The notes: generated by a model not told the origin, from the letters alone. Counted from the stretch's first letter, positions 26,114 through 35,428 are shown. The stretch is DNA of 64,000 nucleotides from Anaerostipes butyraticus (GCF_016586355.1 NZ_BLYI01000046.1:40360-104359), one strand, 5' to 3'. Translations and numbers: made by a program.

Positions 26114-26170
26114 TTTACCAGCGGATAAAAAACAGGTAAAATTTTTATGAATCTTTACCTCTGCGGTAAA
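26114..26170. promoter_or_regulatory. TTTACC/GGTAAA inverted repeats upstream of rpiR gene
   Basis: TTTACC at 26114-26119 faces GGTAAA at 26135-26140, and TTTACC at 26154-26159 faces GGTAAA at 26165-26170. The second pair lies in the 3' end of sdpI. They could be self-regulatory sites of the RpiR protein. Confidence 0.35.
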
Positions 26171-26792
26171 TATAATAGGAATAAATAAACGGAACAAAAC
26201 AAAGGATCAAAATGGCAGCCAGCAGGACGCCCAGATTCAATGGAGAAGGAAGGAATGCGGACAAAATGATGAAAAATCCTCCGGCGCACCATACTTTTGC
26301 GCTGAAACGATGGGTCTGAAACCAGATTTCAGGATCTGCCAGAGTCCATGGCGTTTTGATACCGACAAAATAGTTGTGTTTGAATTTGGGCATCATGTTT
26401 CCGATATAAATAAACAGAATGCCGATCAGAATCGGAAGAACAATCTGAACCTGCACATCGATGCCGAGACATACAGCAGTCGTGATGAGCTGGACCAGAA
26501 GGAGAAGAAGGCAGACAGCCGCCTTGATGCCGTCAAAATTTTTCTCAAATTTTACATAGTTGGCCCGCTTAGGATCAATATTTCTGGTCACATCCAGAAG
26601 GATGGTAAGAAACAGCATCATCAGAGGTTCTGTGAAAATCCATAATCTGCTGCCGTATCCATCGATTTCACCGGCCATATTCCAGTGGATCGGAATGCGG
26701 CTTTCCAGAAAAGGAAAGACTGCCGCGGCAAGCAGAATGGAAAACAGAAAAATCAAAAAGCAAATTTTATTTCTCTTGATCATTTTTTTCAT
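26145..26792 (-). CDS. sdpI: SdpI-family membrane protein
   Basis: This 215-aa protein has six hydrophobic segments and the DUF1648 mark near the N-terminus (FPFLESRIPIHWNMAGEIDGYG), then the SdpI signature YIGNMMPKFKHNYFVGIKTPWT. In Bacillus subtilis, SdpI gives immunity to the SdpC cannibalism toxin and helps to sequester the repressor SdpR at the membrane. Here no sdpC is near, so a self-protection role is unproven and it could answer toxins of other bacteria. The start overlaps the end of the sdpR gene by 26 bases, so the two are coupled. Confidence 0.85.
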   Translation of the reverse strand: MKKMIKRNKICFLIFLFSILLAAAVFPFLESRIPIHWNMAGEIDGYGSRLWIFTEPLMMLFLTILLDVTRNIDPKRANYVKFEKNFDGIKAAVCLLLLLVQLITTAVCLGIDVQVQIVLPILIGILFIYIGNMMPKFKHNYFVGIKTPWTLADPEIWFQTHRFSAKVWCAGGFFIILSAFLPSPLNLGVLLAAILILCFVPFIYSYYIYRRGKDS

Positions 26793-27060
26793 AGGACAAA
26801 TCCTCCTTAAAATCTTGGAGCCAGTTGATGATTTCTTCCAGGACGGAAAGATTCAGTTCGTAATAAACGTATTTTCCCCGTTTTTCATCAGTCACCAAAC
26901 CGGCATCTTTTAATATACTTAAATGGTGAGAGATGGTCGCTCCTGTCATATCAAAATGCTGTCCGATCTCTCCGGCGGACAGAGATCCGTGTTTGAGAAG
27001 GTTTAAAATCTTCCGGCGGGTGCTGTCGGATAATGCTTTAAAAGTTTTCTGAAATCCCAA
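26767..27060 (-). CDS. sdpR: SdpR-like ArsR-family repressor
   Basis: This 97-aa winged-helix repressor begins MGFQKTFKALSDSTRRKIL, the standard opening of the SdpR group, with recognition helix SAGEIGQHFDMTGATISHHL (residues 28-47) and wing GKYVYYEL. It probably represses its own operon with sdpI. An inverted repeat ATTTAGA/TCTAAAT at 27084-27103 lies just before the start and is the likely operator. It has no metal-binding cysteines, unlike metal sensors of the ArsR family. Confidence 0.9.
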   Translation of the reverse strand: MGFQKTFKALSDSTRRKILNLLKHGSLSAGEIGQHFDMTGATISHHLSILKDAGLVTDEKRGKYVYYELNLSVLEEIINWLQDFKEDLSYEKNDQEK

Positions 27061-27083
27061 AAAATCACCTCTTTTTAAAAAAC

Positions 27084-27103
27084 ATTTAGAAGATTATCTA
27101 AAT
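27084..27103. promoter_or_regulatory. Likely SdpR operator
   Basis: ATTTAGA (27084-27090), a 6-base spacer and TCTAAAT (27097-27103) form a perfect inverted repeat 24 bases upstream of sdpR. A related half, GATATTTAGA, lies near 27129. Confidence 0.5.
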
Positions 27104-27271
27104 AATAAAGCACATACAATGTAAAGTCAAGGATATTTAGAAAAATATCAAAATGAAAATTCCGGGAAATAGAATGGGGAGAGAAAAAACATGGAAATCG
27201 CGCGAATATGGAATTGCAGTTTGGGATAAGGTATAATGATAGAAAGATAAAAGAAAAGGAGATGAGTAAAA

Positions 27272-28192
27272 ATGAAGATTTATGATCTGGTAATTATAGG
27301 ATCCGGACCTGCGGGAATGGCAGCAGCAATCTACGCAAAAAGAGCGATGCTGGACTGTCTTTTACTGGAAAAGGAATATATGCCGGGAGGACAGGTAATC
27401 CAGACTTATGAAGTAGATAATTATCCGGGGATTCCGAAGACCAACGGAATGGAACTGAGCAGTAAATTTGCAGAACATGCCAGAGAACTTGGGATTGAGA
27501 CCCAGGTGGCTGAAGTAACAGATATCATGCCGGATGGAGATGTAAAGGAAATCATTCTCAAAAATGGAGAGAAGATTCAGACAAAAACGATCATACTGGC
27601 GACCGGAGCGGTTCACCGGACATTAGGTGTGCCGGGCGAGAAGGAACTGGCTGGTATGGGAGTTTCTTACTGCGCTACCTGCGATGGAGCATTTTTCAGG
27701 AATAAGATTACGGCAGTCGTTGGAGGAGGAGATGTGGCTTTGGAGGATGCGGTCTTTTTAAGCAGAATGTGCGAAAAAGTGTATCTGATCCATCGAAGAG
27801 ATGAATTCCGCGGGGCTAAAATCCTTCAGAATCAGGTGAAAAACAATGATAAAATTGAAATTCTCTGGAACAGCGTGGTGACAAAAATCGACGGTGACAG
27901 CAAGGTTGAAAGCATACAAATTGAAAATGTGGATAGTCATGTGGATAAGACGCTGGATGTGGACGGAATCTTTATTGCCGTGGGAACGAAACCGGTTTCT
28001 GATCTGCTGAAAGGCCGTCTGGACATGGATGACCAGGGCTATATCAAAGCCGGAGAAGACGGAGTCACGAATCTGCCGGGAATTTTTGCAGGTGGGGACG
28101 GACGAACGAAAAATCTGCGTCAGGTGGTGACTGCGGTCGCAGATGGAGCTAATTGTGTTCAGTCAGTGGAGCGTTATCTGCAAAAAATGTAA
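27272..28192 (+). CDS. trxB: Thioredoxin reductase
   Basis: This 306-aa flavoprotein reduces thioredoxin with NADPH. It shows the FAD motif GSGPAGMAAA at 10-19, the redox pair in YCATCDGAFF near 133-136, the NADPH motif VVGGGDVALEDA near 150, and the C-terminal FAGGDGRTKNLRQV (slightly varied from the common GDVR). Length is standard. AAAAGGAGATGAG lies before the ATG, and TATAAT is at 27232-27237, though a good -35 is lacking. It stands alone, with the DnaA-box region following. A ferredoxin-linked relative cannot be excluded by eye. Confidence 0.92.
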   Translation: MKIYDLVIIGSGPAGMAAAIYAKRAMLDCLLLEKEYMPGGQVIQTYEVDNYPGIPKTNGMELSSKFAEHARELGIETQVAEVTDIMPDGDVKEIILKNGEKIQTKTIILATGAVHRTLGVPGEKELAGMGVSYCATCDGAFFRNKITAVVGGGDVALEDAVFLSRMCEKVYLIHRRDEFRGAKILQNQVKNNDKIEILWNSVVTKIDGDSKVESIQIENVDSHVDKTLDVDGIFIAVGTKPVSDLLKGRLDMDDQGYIKAGEDGVTNLPGIFAGGDGRTKNLRQVVTAVADGANCVQSVERYLQKM

Positions 28193-28319
28193 TTTTCAGA
28201 TAATTTAGATGTATTTTTTTTGGTGACTAAAAAATTAAAAATCAAGGGTTTTTTTACGATTTGTGACAGATGTATAAGAGAAAGGAATGCAAGAAGTATT
28301 TGAAAAAAAACATCACATA

Positions 28320-28415
28320 ATATGCACAAAGTTATCCACATGAAAAATCACGCAGAAAAGCCAAAAAATAGTTATACACAAAGTTATCCACATTATCCAC
28401 AGTCTGTTATCGACA
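28320..28415 (+). other. Cluster of DnaA boxes
   Basis: Four perfect TTATNCACA boxes lie at 28332-28340, 28372-28380, 28384-28392 and 28393-28401. Two one-mismatch boxes lie at 28320-28328 and 28407-28415. All face the same way, and three are spaced 12 and 9 bases apart. The AT-rich stretch 28195-28260 lies upstream. dnaA and dnaN are not nearby, so this is more like a DnaA-titration or control cluster than a standard oriC. The whole trxB-hpf gap (28193-28544) holds no other gene. Confidence 0.8.
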
Positions 28416-28544
28416 AAAATCGATTGTTAAAAACCAGAAAAAGGAAACGTTTGTTTTGTGTAGTATTTCCAAAAAGATTTTGTTTCATTGCCAGGGGTTA
28501 TATGTTATAATAAATTTACATTAAAAGTAAAGGAGTTGGGAGCC

Positions 28545-29075
28545 ATGAAGTTCATTATTAGTGGAAAGAACATTGAGGTCACCGAAGGAATCAGAGCAGC
28601 AGTTGAGGAGAAACTTGGACGTCTGGACAAGTATCTGGTAGACGATACGATCGTAAATGTTACCCTCAGTGTTCAAAAAGGAAGACAGAAGATAGAAGTT
28701 ACCATTCCTATGAAAGGCCATATTATCCGTGCGGAGGAAGACAGTGAGGATATGTACGTATCTATTGATCTTGTAGTTGATGTAATCGAGCGTCAGATCC
28801 GCAGATATAAGACAAGATTGATGAATCAGAAGCATGAGGGAACCAGCTTCAGACAGGAATTTATGGATATGGAAGATGATGAGGAAGAAGATGAGATCCA
28901 GATCATCCGAAGCAAGAAGTTTGCAATCAAACCGATGGATGTTGAAGAAGCATGCATCCAGATGGAGCTCCTGGGACATGACTTTTTCGTATTCCGGAAT
29001 TCCGATACCTTTGAAGTCAATGTAGTTTACAAACGAAAAGGAAATACATACGGTCTGATTGAACCGGAATTTTAA
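28545..29075 (+). CDS. hpf: Long-form ribosome hibernation promoting factor
   Basis: This 176-aa protein makes 100S ribosome dimers and silences translation in slow growth. The N-terminal domain (1-~100) opens MKFIISGKNIEVTEGIRAAV. An acidic linker (EDDEEEDE near 110) follows, then the C-terminal dimerisation domain (IVRSKKF-like IIRSKKFAIKPMDVEEAC, ending NTYGLIEPEF). The start at 28545 fits AAAGGAG at good spacing; an in-frame start 57 bases upstream lies in the promoter region, where TATAAT is at 28506-28511. It is a single-gene unit with a terminator, just before secA, a common order in Clostridia. Confidence 0.95.
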   Translation: MKFIISGKNIEVTEGIRAAVEEKLGRLDKYLVDDTIVNVTLSVQKGRQKIEVTIPMKGHIIRAEEDSEDMYVSIDLVVDVIERQIRRYKTRLMNQKHEGTSFRQEFMDMEDDEEEDEIQIIRSKKFAIKPMDVEEACIQMELLGHDFFVFRNSDTFEVNVVYKRKGNTYGLIEPEF

Positions 29076-29089
29076 GCTGTATTCATGAG

Positions 29090-29115
29090 AGAGAGGTCTT
29101 CGGACCTCTCTTTTT
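29090..29115 (+). terminator. Terminator of hpf
   Basis: GAGAGGTC (29091-29098) pairs with GACCTCTC (29103-29110) around a TTCG tetraloop, followed by a T run. Confidence 0.88.
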
Positions 29116-29231
29116 CTCTTTCTGCCAGAAGCAGAAATATGTTTTTTTAAAGAGGAGTTGTGAAAAGAGATGCCCTGGAATTCATAAGAAACCTGGGGGA
29201 AAAGAATTTTGAGAATTTACAGGTTGTTAAC

Positions 29232-29260
29232 TTGCGTCTTATATTTAGAAGTGTTACAAT
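29232..29260 (+). promoter_or_regulatory. secA promoter
   Basis: TTGCGT (29232-29237), a 17-base spacer and TACAAT (29255-29260) lie 76 bases before the secA start. The leader contains a possible 8-codon frame at 29307-29333. Confidence 0.65.
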
Positions 29261-29336
29261 ATGACAGTCTATATATTGCTGTAAAAGAGAGGAAATAGAA
29301 CCATGTATGGACATTGAGAAGTTAGGAGAATAAGAA

Positions 29337-31910
29337 ATGAGTTTATTAGATAAGGTTTTTGGTTCTCATAGCGATAAGGAGATCAAGAGAATCAGCAAGA
29401 CAGTAGATAAGATTGAAGCATTAGATGAAGAAATGCAGAAATTGTCAGATGAAGAACTGAAACATAAGACGAAAGAATTCAAAGAGCGTCTGGAGATGGG
29501 AGAGAATCTGGATGATCTGCTTCCTGAGGCTTTTGCTGTTGTTCGTGAGGCCAGCAGCCGAACGATTGGAATGAAGCATTACCGGGTGCAGCTGATCGGA
29601 GGAATTATCCTTCATCAGGGACGAATCGCTGAGATGCGTACTGGAGAAGGAAAGACGCTGGTAGCGACGCTTCCGGCGTATTTAAATGCCCTGGAGGGAA
29701 AAGGCGTCCACATCGTTACGGTCAACGACTATCTGGCAACCCGTGATGCCCAGTGGATGGGACAGGTGCATAACTTTCTGGGGCTCAGTGTCGGCGTTGT
29801 GACCAATGACATGAACAATGACGCGAGAAGGGCGGCTTATCAGTGTGATATCACTTACATTACCAATAACGAACTTGGATTTGATTATCTGAGAGATAAC
29901 ATGGTGATTGATAAGAAGGATCTGGTTCAGAGGGATCTGCATTATGCCATTGTGGATGAGGTTGACTCTGTACTGATCGATGAGGCGAGAACTCCGCTGA
30001 TCATTTCCGGACAGAGCAATAAGTCCACAGAACTTTACCGTGCCTGTGATATCCTGGCACGTAAGATGGAAAGAGGAAGTTCCGACGGAGAACTTTCCAA
30101 GATGGACATTCTGATGAATGAGGATATCGAGGAAGACGGAGATTTCCTTGTAAATGAAAAAGACAAACAGATTATGCTGACGGCGGAAGGTGTGAAAAAG
30201 GTAGAAGACTTTTTCCATATCGAGAACCTGGCTGATCCGGATAATCTGGCAATCCAGCATAATATCATCCTTGCCCTGAGAGCTCATAACCTGATGTTTA
30301 AGGATAAAGATTATGTGGTAAAAGATGATGAGGTATTGATCGTTGATGAATTTACCGGACGAATCATGCCGGGAAGACGTTATTCAGACGGACTGCATCA
30401 GGCGATCGAGGCGAAAGAGCATGTAAAAGTAAAGAGAGAGTCCAAAACACTTGCGACGATTACATTCCAGAACTTCTTTAATAAATACAGCAAGAAGGCT
30501 GGTATGACAGGTACGGCACAGACAGAGGAACAGGAATTCCGTGAGATTTATGGAATGGACGTTGTCGTGATTCCGACGAATAAGCCGGTGATCCGTGTGG
30601 ATCATAACGATGCCATTTATAAGACAAAACGTGAAAAAATGAATGCGGTGGTAAATGACATCATTGAATCCCACAAAAAGGGACAGCCGGTGCTGGTTGG
30701 TACGATCACCATCGAGACATCGGAAGAATTGTCCAGAATGCTGAAAAAGCGAAATATCAAGCACAGTGTCCTGAATGCGAAATTCCATGAAAAAGAAGCG
30801 GAGATCGTATCCCATGCCGGTGAGATCGGAGCAGTTACCATTGCGACCAACATGGCAGGACGTGGTACGGATATCGTGCTGGAAGAAGGAGTTGCGGAAC
30901 TTGGAGGATTGAAGATCATCGGTACAGAGCGTCATGAGTCCCGCCGAATCGATAATCAGCTGAGAGGACGTGCAGGACGTCAGGGGGATCCGGGAGAATC
31001 CAAATTCTATCTTTCTCTGGAGGATGATCTGATGCGTCTGTTCGGATCTGAGAGAATGATTGCGGTATATAATGCCCTTGGCATTCCGGAAGGAGAAGAG
31101 ATCCAGCATAAATCTATCAGCAGGACCATTGAGAAAGCCCAGAAGAAGATTGAGAACAACAACTTTGGAATCCGTAAAAACCTGCTGGATTATGACAGGG
31201 TCAACAATGATCAGAGAGAAGTTATCTATAAAGAGCGCCGCCGGGTTCTGGACGGCGATAATATGAAACAGTCTGTTCTGAAGATGATGAAAGATACAGT
31301 GGAAAACAGGGTAAGACAGGTCATCAGCAATGAACTGTCACCAGATGAGTGGGATATGGCTGCTCTGAATGCGGAACTGCTGCCAATCATCCCTCTGCAG
31401 AAAATTGAACTCACGGAAGAAGAAAGGAAATCCAAGAAAGTTGAAAAACTGATCGAGAGACTTCAGCAGGAAGCTGTGGATCTTTATGAGCAGAAAGAAA
31501 AAGAATTCGAAGGATTTGATCTGCGTGAGATTGAGCGCATTATTCTTCTGAAAGTCATTGACCGTAAGTGGATGGATCATATTGATGATATGGATCAGCT
31601 GCGGGAAGGAATCGGAATGCAGGCATATGGTCAGAGGGATCCGGTTGTGGAATATCGTCTGGTCGGATTTGATATGTTCAATGATATGATCAAGTCTATT
31701 GAAGAGGAGACAGCAGGTGCCTTATTCCATGTACAGATTGAACAGAAGATCGAAAGAGAAGAAGCGCCGAAAATTACAGGAACCAACAAGGATATTGACG
31801 GACCAAGGACGCCTTATGTCAGAAAAGGCGCAAAGGTAGGAAGAAACGATCCTTGTCCTTGCGGAAGCGGAAAGAAATATAAGAATTGCTGCGGCAAAAA
31901 CAAGAAATAA
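29337..31910 (+). CDS. secA: Preprotein translocase ATPase SecA
   Basis: This 857-aa motor drives unfolded proteins through SecYEG. It shows Walker [10 protein letters not shown] near 102, the [13 protein letters not shown] helicase motif near 207, the preprotein cross-linking region, [10 protein letters not shown] near 500, and [11 protein letters not shown] near 540. The C-terminus has the zinc-binding [13 protein letters not shown], which contacts SecB-like partners or the ribosome. Length is normal, with the ATG preceded by AGGAG. prfB follows after 11 bases, so the two are co-transcribed, as in many Firmicutes. Confidence 0.98.
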   Translation: MSLLDKVFGSHSDKEIKRISKTVDKIEALDEEMQKLSDEELKHKTKEFKERLEMGENLDDLLPEAFAVVREASSRTIGMKHYRVQLIGGIILHQGRIAEMRTGEGKTLVATLPAYLNALEGKGVHIVTVNDYLATRDAQWMGQVHNFLGLSVGVVTNDMNNDARRAAYQCDITYITNNELGFDYLRDNMVIDKKDLVQRDLHYAIVDEVDSVLIDEARTPLIISGQSNKSTELYRACDILARKMERGSSDGELSKMDILMNEDIEEDGDFLVNEKDKQIMLTAEGVKKVEDFFHIENLADPDNLAIQHNIILALRAHNLMFKDKDYVVKDDEVLIVDEFTGRIMPGRRYSDGLHQAIEAKEHVKVKRESKTLATITFQNFFNKYSKKAGMTGTAQTEEQEFREIYGMDVVVIPTNKPVIRVDHNDAIYKTKREKMNAVVNDIIESHKKGQPVLVGTITIETSEELSRMLKKRNIKHSVLNAKFHEKEAEIVSHAGEIGAVTIATNMAGRGTDIVLEEGVAELGGLKIIGTERHESRRIDNQLRGRAGRQGDPGESKFYLSLEDDLMRLFGSERMIAVYNALGIPEGEEIQHKSISRTIEKAQKKIENNNFGIRKNLLDYDRVNNDQREVIYKERRRVLDGDNMKQSVLKMMKDTVENRVRQVISNELSPDEWDMAALNAELLPIIPLQKIELTEEERKSKKVEKLIERLQQEAVDLYEQKEKEFEGFDLREIERIILLKVIDRKWMDHIDDMDQLREGIGMQAYGQRDPVVEYRLVGFDMFNDMIKSIEEETAGALFHVQIEQKIEREEAPKITGTNKDIDGPRTPYVRKGAKVGRNDPCPCGSGKKYKNCCGKNKK

Positions 31911-31921
31911 GGAGTTTATCA

Positions 31922-33049
31922 GTGATTGAGTTAGAACAATTAAAATATACTTTAAACTCTTTTCGAGAACCACTGGAGGACCTCAGTGGTTCTCTTGCGT
32001 TAGACGCGAAGAGAGAGCGGATCGATCAGCTGGAACAGTCCATGGAAGCCCCGGGATTTTGGGACAATGTGGAGGAATCCCAGAAGGTCATGAAGGAAGT
32101 AAAAAGTTTAAAAAAAGTAGTAGAAGAATATGAAGAGTTAAAGACCAAATTTGAAGATGCGGAAACCCTGATTGATATGGCAGAGGAAGAGGAGGATCAG
32201 GAACTTGCTGCAGAAGCTCAGGATACAGTAGACAGTTTTCAGGAAGAATATGAAAAGCTTCGTATTTCGACTCTTTTGACGGGAGAGTATGACAGAAACA
32301 ATGCGATTCTGACGCTTCATGCAGGAGCAGGAGGAACAGAATCCTGTGACTGGGTCAGCATGCTGTACCGCATGTACACCAGATGGGCAGGAAAGAAAGG
32401 GTACGAGACGGAAGTTCTGGATTATCTGGACGGAGAAGAAGCAGGAATCAAGTCTGTGACAGTGAAGATAAAGGGAGAAAATGCTTTTGGATATCTTCGT
32501 TCTGAAAGAGGGGTCCACCGTCTGGTAAGGATTTCACCGTTTAATGCGGCAGGCAAGCGGCAGACATCCTTTGCCTCCTGTGATGTTATGCCGGAAATCG
32601 AGGAAGATCTGGAAGTAGAAATCGCAGATGAAGATATCCGCGTGGATACTTACCGTGCCAGCGGAGCCGGCGGACAGCACATTAATAAGACAGATTCTGC
32701 AATTCGTATTACCCATATACCGACCGGAATTGTCGTACAGTGTCAGAACGAACGTTCTCAGCATAAAAACAAGGATCAGGCAATGAAAATGTTAAAAACA
32801 AAGCTGTTTTTGTTAAAAGAACAGCAGCACCTGGAAAAATTGTCTGATATCAGAGGCGATGTATCAGACAATGGATGGGGAAGTCAGATTCGTTCATACG
32901 TTCTGCAGCCGTATACTATGGTAAAGGATCACAGGACCAATGAAGAAAGCGGAAATCCATCTGCGGTTCTGGATGGGGATCTGGATCCTTTTATGAATGC
33001 GTATCTTGCCTGGGAAAACCAGCAAAACCAGCAGAAAGAGGGAGAGTAA
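31922..33049 (+). CDS. prfB: Peptide chain release factor 2, single-frame
   Basis: This 375-aa factor ends translation at UGA and UAA. The GTG start at 31922 has AAGGAG 7 bases upstream and gives the normal opening MIELEQLKYTLNSF. The SPF tripeptide (about 205-207) reads the stop codon, and GGQ (about 250-252) triggers peptide release. Many bacteria need a +1 frameshift at an early CUU-UGA; here that place reads SLALDAK with TTAGAC instead, and the frame is open throughout. A 9-bp hairpin (31967-31992) lies just before that place. The next gene starts within the stop codon. Confidence 0.96.
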   Translation: MIELEQLKYTLNSFREPLEDLSGSLALDAKRERIDQLEQSMEAPGFWDNVEESQKVMKEVKSLKKVVEEYEELKTKFEDAETLIDMAEEEEDQELAAEAQDTVDSFQEEYEKLRISTLLTGEYDRNNAILTLHAGAGGTESCDWVSMLYRMYTRWAGKKGYETEVLDYLDGEEAGIKSVTVKIKGENAFGYLRSERGVHRLVRISPFNAAGKRQTSFASCDVMPEIEEDLEVEIADEDIRVDTYRASGAGGQHINKTDSAIRITHIPTGIVVQCQNERSQHKNKDQAMKMLKTKLFLLKEQQHLEKLSDIRGDVSDNGWGSQIRSYVLQPYTMVKDHRTNEESGNPSAVLDGDLDPFMNAYLAWENQQNQQKEGE

Positions 33050-33681
33050 TGAGAAAATGGATCGGATATCTGCTGGGAGCGGGTATTGCGGCGGGAACAG
33101 CTGGCGGAGCCTTTTCCTTATTCTGCAATAAGAAACTGAAAAACAGCCGGAAGACGTATTCTCTGGAAGAAATCGGGGAAATCCCGCAGTCAGATTTTAT
33201 TATTGTTCCGGGATGCCTGGTCCATCCGGACGGCACGCCGTCTTATGCTCTGGAAGACCGGCTGACGGCAGCACTGGCTTTGTACGAAGAAAAAAAGGCA
33301 GATAAGATCATTGTGTCAGGAATCGCAAAAGAAAATCAGACAGGCAGGAATTACCTGCTCCGTCATGGTGTGGCAGAAGAAGATATTTTAAAAGATGACG
33401 GCGGTCTGGATACGTATTCCACAATTTACCGGTGTCGGGATGCTTTTTTAGGAAAACAGTTTTTAATCTGCACCCAGGAAAAATATTTTAAAAGGACAGG
33501 GTTCCTGATCAGTGAACTTGGGATGGACGGATTTTGTGTGAAAGCGGATGCCCGCCGCTATCAAAGAGAATACTATGAGAGATTCCGGGACTTCTTTGCG
33601 GCAGATAAGGCATGGCTGGAATGTAAAGTAACGAAGCCAAAACCAAAATATAGTTTGAAAGATCTTCCAATTTCCTATTGA
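33049..33681 (+). CDS. YdcF/SanA-family membrane-anchored protein
   Basis: This 210-aa protein has one N-terminal hydrophobic segment (about 5-25, IGYLLGAGIAAGTAGGAFSLF) and a DUF218 domain with DFIIVPGCLVHPDGTPSYALEDR, DKIIVSG, DGGLDTYSTIYRC and ICTQEKYFKRT. Relatives include SanA, ElyC and YdcF, linked to the cell envelope; the exact reaction is unknown. The ATG overlaps the prfB stop by one base (TAATG), so it is coupled to secA-prfB. Confidence 0.85.
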   Translation: MRKWIGYLLGAGIAAGTAGGAFSLFCNKKLKNSRKTYSLEEIGEIPQSDFIIVPGCLVHPDGTPSYALEDRLTAALALYEEKKADKIIVSGIAKENQTGRNYLLRHGVAEEDILKDDGGLDTYSTIYRCRDAFLGKQFLICTQEKYFKRTGFLISELGMDGFCVKADARRYQREYYERFRDFFAADKAWLECKVTKPKPKYSLKDLPISY

Positions 33682-33706
33682 TTCCGGAAAACATCTGTGA
33701 TAGTAT
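33678..33706 (+). promoter_or_regulatory. Promoter of ACT-apgM-lysC operon
   Basis: TTGATT (33678-33683), a 17-base spacer and TAGTAT (33701-33706) lie 49 bases before the ACT-domain gene. Confidence 0.6.
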
Positions 33707-33755
33707 TCTGTAGAAAGACAAATGTACACCACAGAAATACAAGAAGGAAAGATGT

Positions 33756-34196
33756 ATGGAAGATGCAAAGTATTATGTGATCAAAAAGAAGGCGGTTCCT
33801 GAAGTCTTGTTAAAAGTACTGGAAGTGCAGAAGCTTCTTGATTCCAAGCAGGCGGTGTCTGTCATGGAAGCGGCAGAACGTGTAGGGATCAGCAGAAGCT
33901 CTTATTACAAATACAAGGATGATATTTTCCCGTTTTACGCAAAAGAAAAAGGGAAAAATATTACCTTTGTCATTGAGATTGAGGATCAGCCGGGAGTTAT
34001 GGTTTCCATTCTGGAAGTTTTTGCCCGGTATCATGCCAATATTTTAACAATTCATCAGAGCATTCCGATCAATGGAAAAGGAGTTCTGACCGTCAGTGTA
34101 GATATTGTCTCAGAGCAGACGAATATATCGGCGATGATCCAGCAGGTAGAACAGCTTGCGTCTGTTTCCTGTGTAAAGATCATTGCCATGGAGTAA
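33756..34196 (+). CDS. ACT-domain protein (UPF0735/PheB-like)
   Basis: This 146-aa protein has an N-terminal HTH-like part (QAVSVMEAAERVGISRSSYYKY, about 32-53) and a C-terminal ACT domain (about 70-146) opening TFVIEIEDQPGVMVSILEVFA. ACT domains bind amino acids to control enzymes or transcription. The family, once named PheB, occurs next to homoserine and threonine pathway genes. Here apgM and lysC follow, so a role as amino-acid sensor for this operon is plausible. AAGAAGGAAAG precedes the ATG. Confidence 0.88.
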   Translation: MEDAKYYVIKKKAVPEVLLKVLEVQKLLDSKQAVSVMEAAERVGISRSSYYKYKDDIFPFYAKEKGKNITFVIEIEDQPGVMVSILEVFARYHANILTIHQSIPINGKGVLTVSVDIVSEQTNISAMIQQVEQLASVSCVKIIAME

Positions 34197-34228
34197 ATAA
34201 GCTGACTAGAATTATCTGGAGGACTGAT

Positions 34229-35428
34229 ATGAAATACGTAATTATTTTAGGAGATGGAATGGCCGATGAGCCGATTGAGAGCCTTGGAGGAAAGACTCCT
34301 CTGCAGGCGGCTCATAAGCCGGTTATGGATGAGATGGCAAAAAAAGCGGAACAGGGGATTGCCTATACGGTGCCGGATAATCTTCCGGCAGGAAGTGATG
34401 TGGCGAATCTGTCCATGCTGGGATATGATCCGCAGAAATATTATTCCGGACGTTCCCCGCTGGAGGCCCTGAGCATCGGTGTGGATATGAAAGATACCGA
34501 TGTGGCGTTAAGATGCAACATTGTCACCTTGGAAGAAGACGGGGAGTATGAAGACAAAGCGATCCTTGACCACAGTGCCGGGGAAATCACCACCGAAGAG
34601 GCGAAGATTCTGATTGAAGCGGTAAGAAAAGAGCTGGAAGATGATGAATACAAATTCTATCCGGGAGTCAGCTACCGCCACCTGACCATATGGGATCATG
34701 GAAAAATGGCTGATCTGGTTCCGCCTCATGATATTTTGGGAAAAAAGATTGGTGAATATCTTCCAAAAGAAGAAAAACTGCGTGAGATGATGAAGAAAAG
34801 TTTTGATATTCTGGATCATCATCCGATCAATGAGGCAAGAGCAGAAAAAGGCCTGAATAAAGCGAACAGCATCTGGTTCTGGGGAGCAGGAACGAAACCG
34901 GCTCTGGATGAGTTTGAAAGCAGAACCGGAATGAAAGGAGCAATGGTTTCTGCGGTAGACCTGCTGAAAGGAATTGCGGTCGGCGCCAAAATGAGAAATC
35001 TGGATGTGGAAGGCGCCAACGGAGGTCTGGATACTAATTATAAAGGAAAAGCAGAAGCTGCCCTGGAAGCCCTGCTTGAAAAAGGCGATGATTTCGCGTA
35101 TATTCATGTGGAAGCACCAGATGAAATGGGACATCAGGGAAATACAGAGCATAAGATCCAGGCAATCGAATATCTGGACGACCAGGTAGTGAGAATTGTG
35201 AAAGAAGGACTGGAAAAGGCAGGGGAAGATTTCCGTATGCTGATCGGACCGGATCATCCGACGCCAATCGCAATCCGGACACATACAAAAGATCCGATTC
35301 CGTTTATGATCTATGACAGCCGCAGATCTCTGGGATCTCAGGAAGAATACAGTGAAGCGGCAGCAAGGAGTACAGGGCTGGTCATGGAATACGGATATGA
35401 ACTGATGAACCGTTTATTACAAAAATAA
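34229..35428 (+). CDS. apgM: Cofactor-independent phosphoglycerate mutase (ApgM type)
   Basis: This 399-aa protein belongs to the alkaline phosphatase superfamily and would swap 2- and 3-phosphoglycerate. It opens YVIILGDGMADEPIESLGGKTPLQ and has the Ser in GSDVANLSMLGYDP, the HVEAPDEMGHQG metal region near 295 and GPDHPTPIAIRTHT near 340. In Clostridia this gene is often named as a homoserine kinase (ThrB-like) because it sits in threonine operons. The neighbours here, an ACT-domain protein and lysC, keep that option open. Length is typical of the archaeal-type enzyme, and it is shorter than GpmI. Confidence 0.85.
   Translation: MKYVIILGDGMADEPIESLGGKTPLQAAHKPVMDEMAKKAEQGIAYTVPDNLPAGSDVANLSMLGYDPQKYYSGRSPLEALSIGVDMKDTDVALRCNIVTLEEDGEYEDKAILDHSAGEITTEEAKILIEAVRKELEDDEYKFYPGVSYRHLTIWDHGKMADLVPPHDILGKKIGEYLPKEEKLREMMKKSFDILDHHPINEARAEKGLNKANSIWFWGAGTKPALDEFESRTGMKGAMVSAVDLLKGIAVGAKMRNLDVEGANGGLDTNYKGKAEAALEALLEKGDDFAYIHVEAPDEMGHQGNTEHKIQAIEYLDDQVVRIVKEGLEKAGEDFRMLIGPDHPTPIAIRTHTKDPIPFMIYDSRRSLGSQEEYSEAAARSTGLVMEYGYELMNRLLQK

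Noticed and set aside
28322..28510. Open frame of 62 codons in the trxB-hpf gap
   Set aside because: It lacks a ribosome binding site, and its codons are formed by the DnaA-box repeats.
31886..31921. Upstream start for prfB
   Set aside because: It would overlap the zinc-binding end of secA; the GTG at 31922 has the ribosome binding site and gives the family N-terminus.
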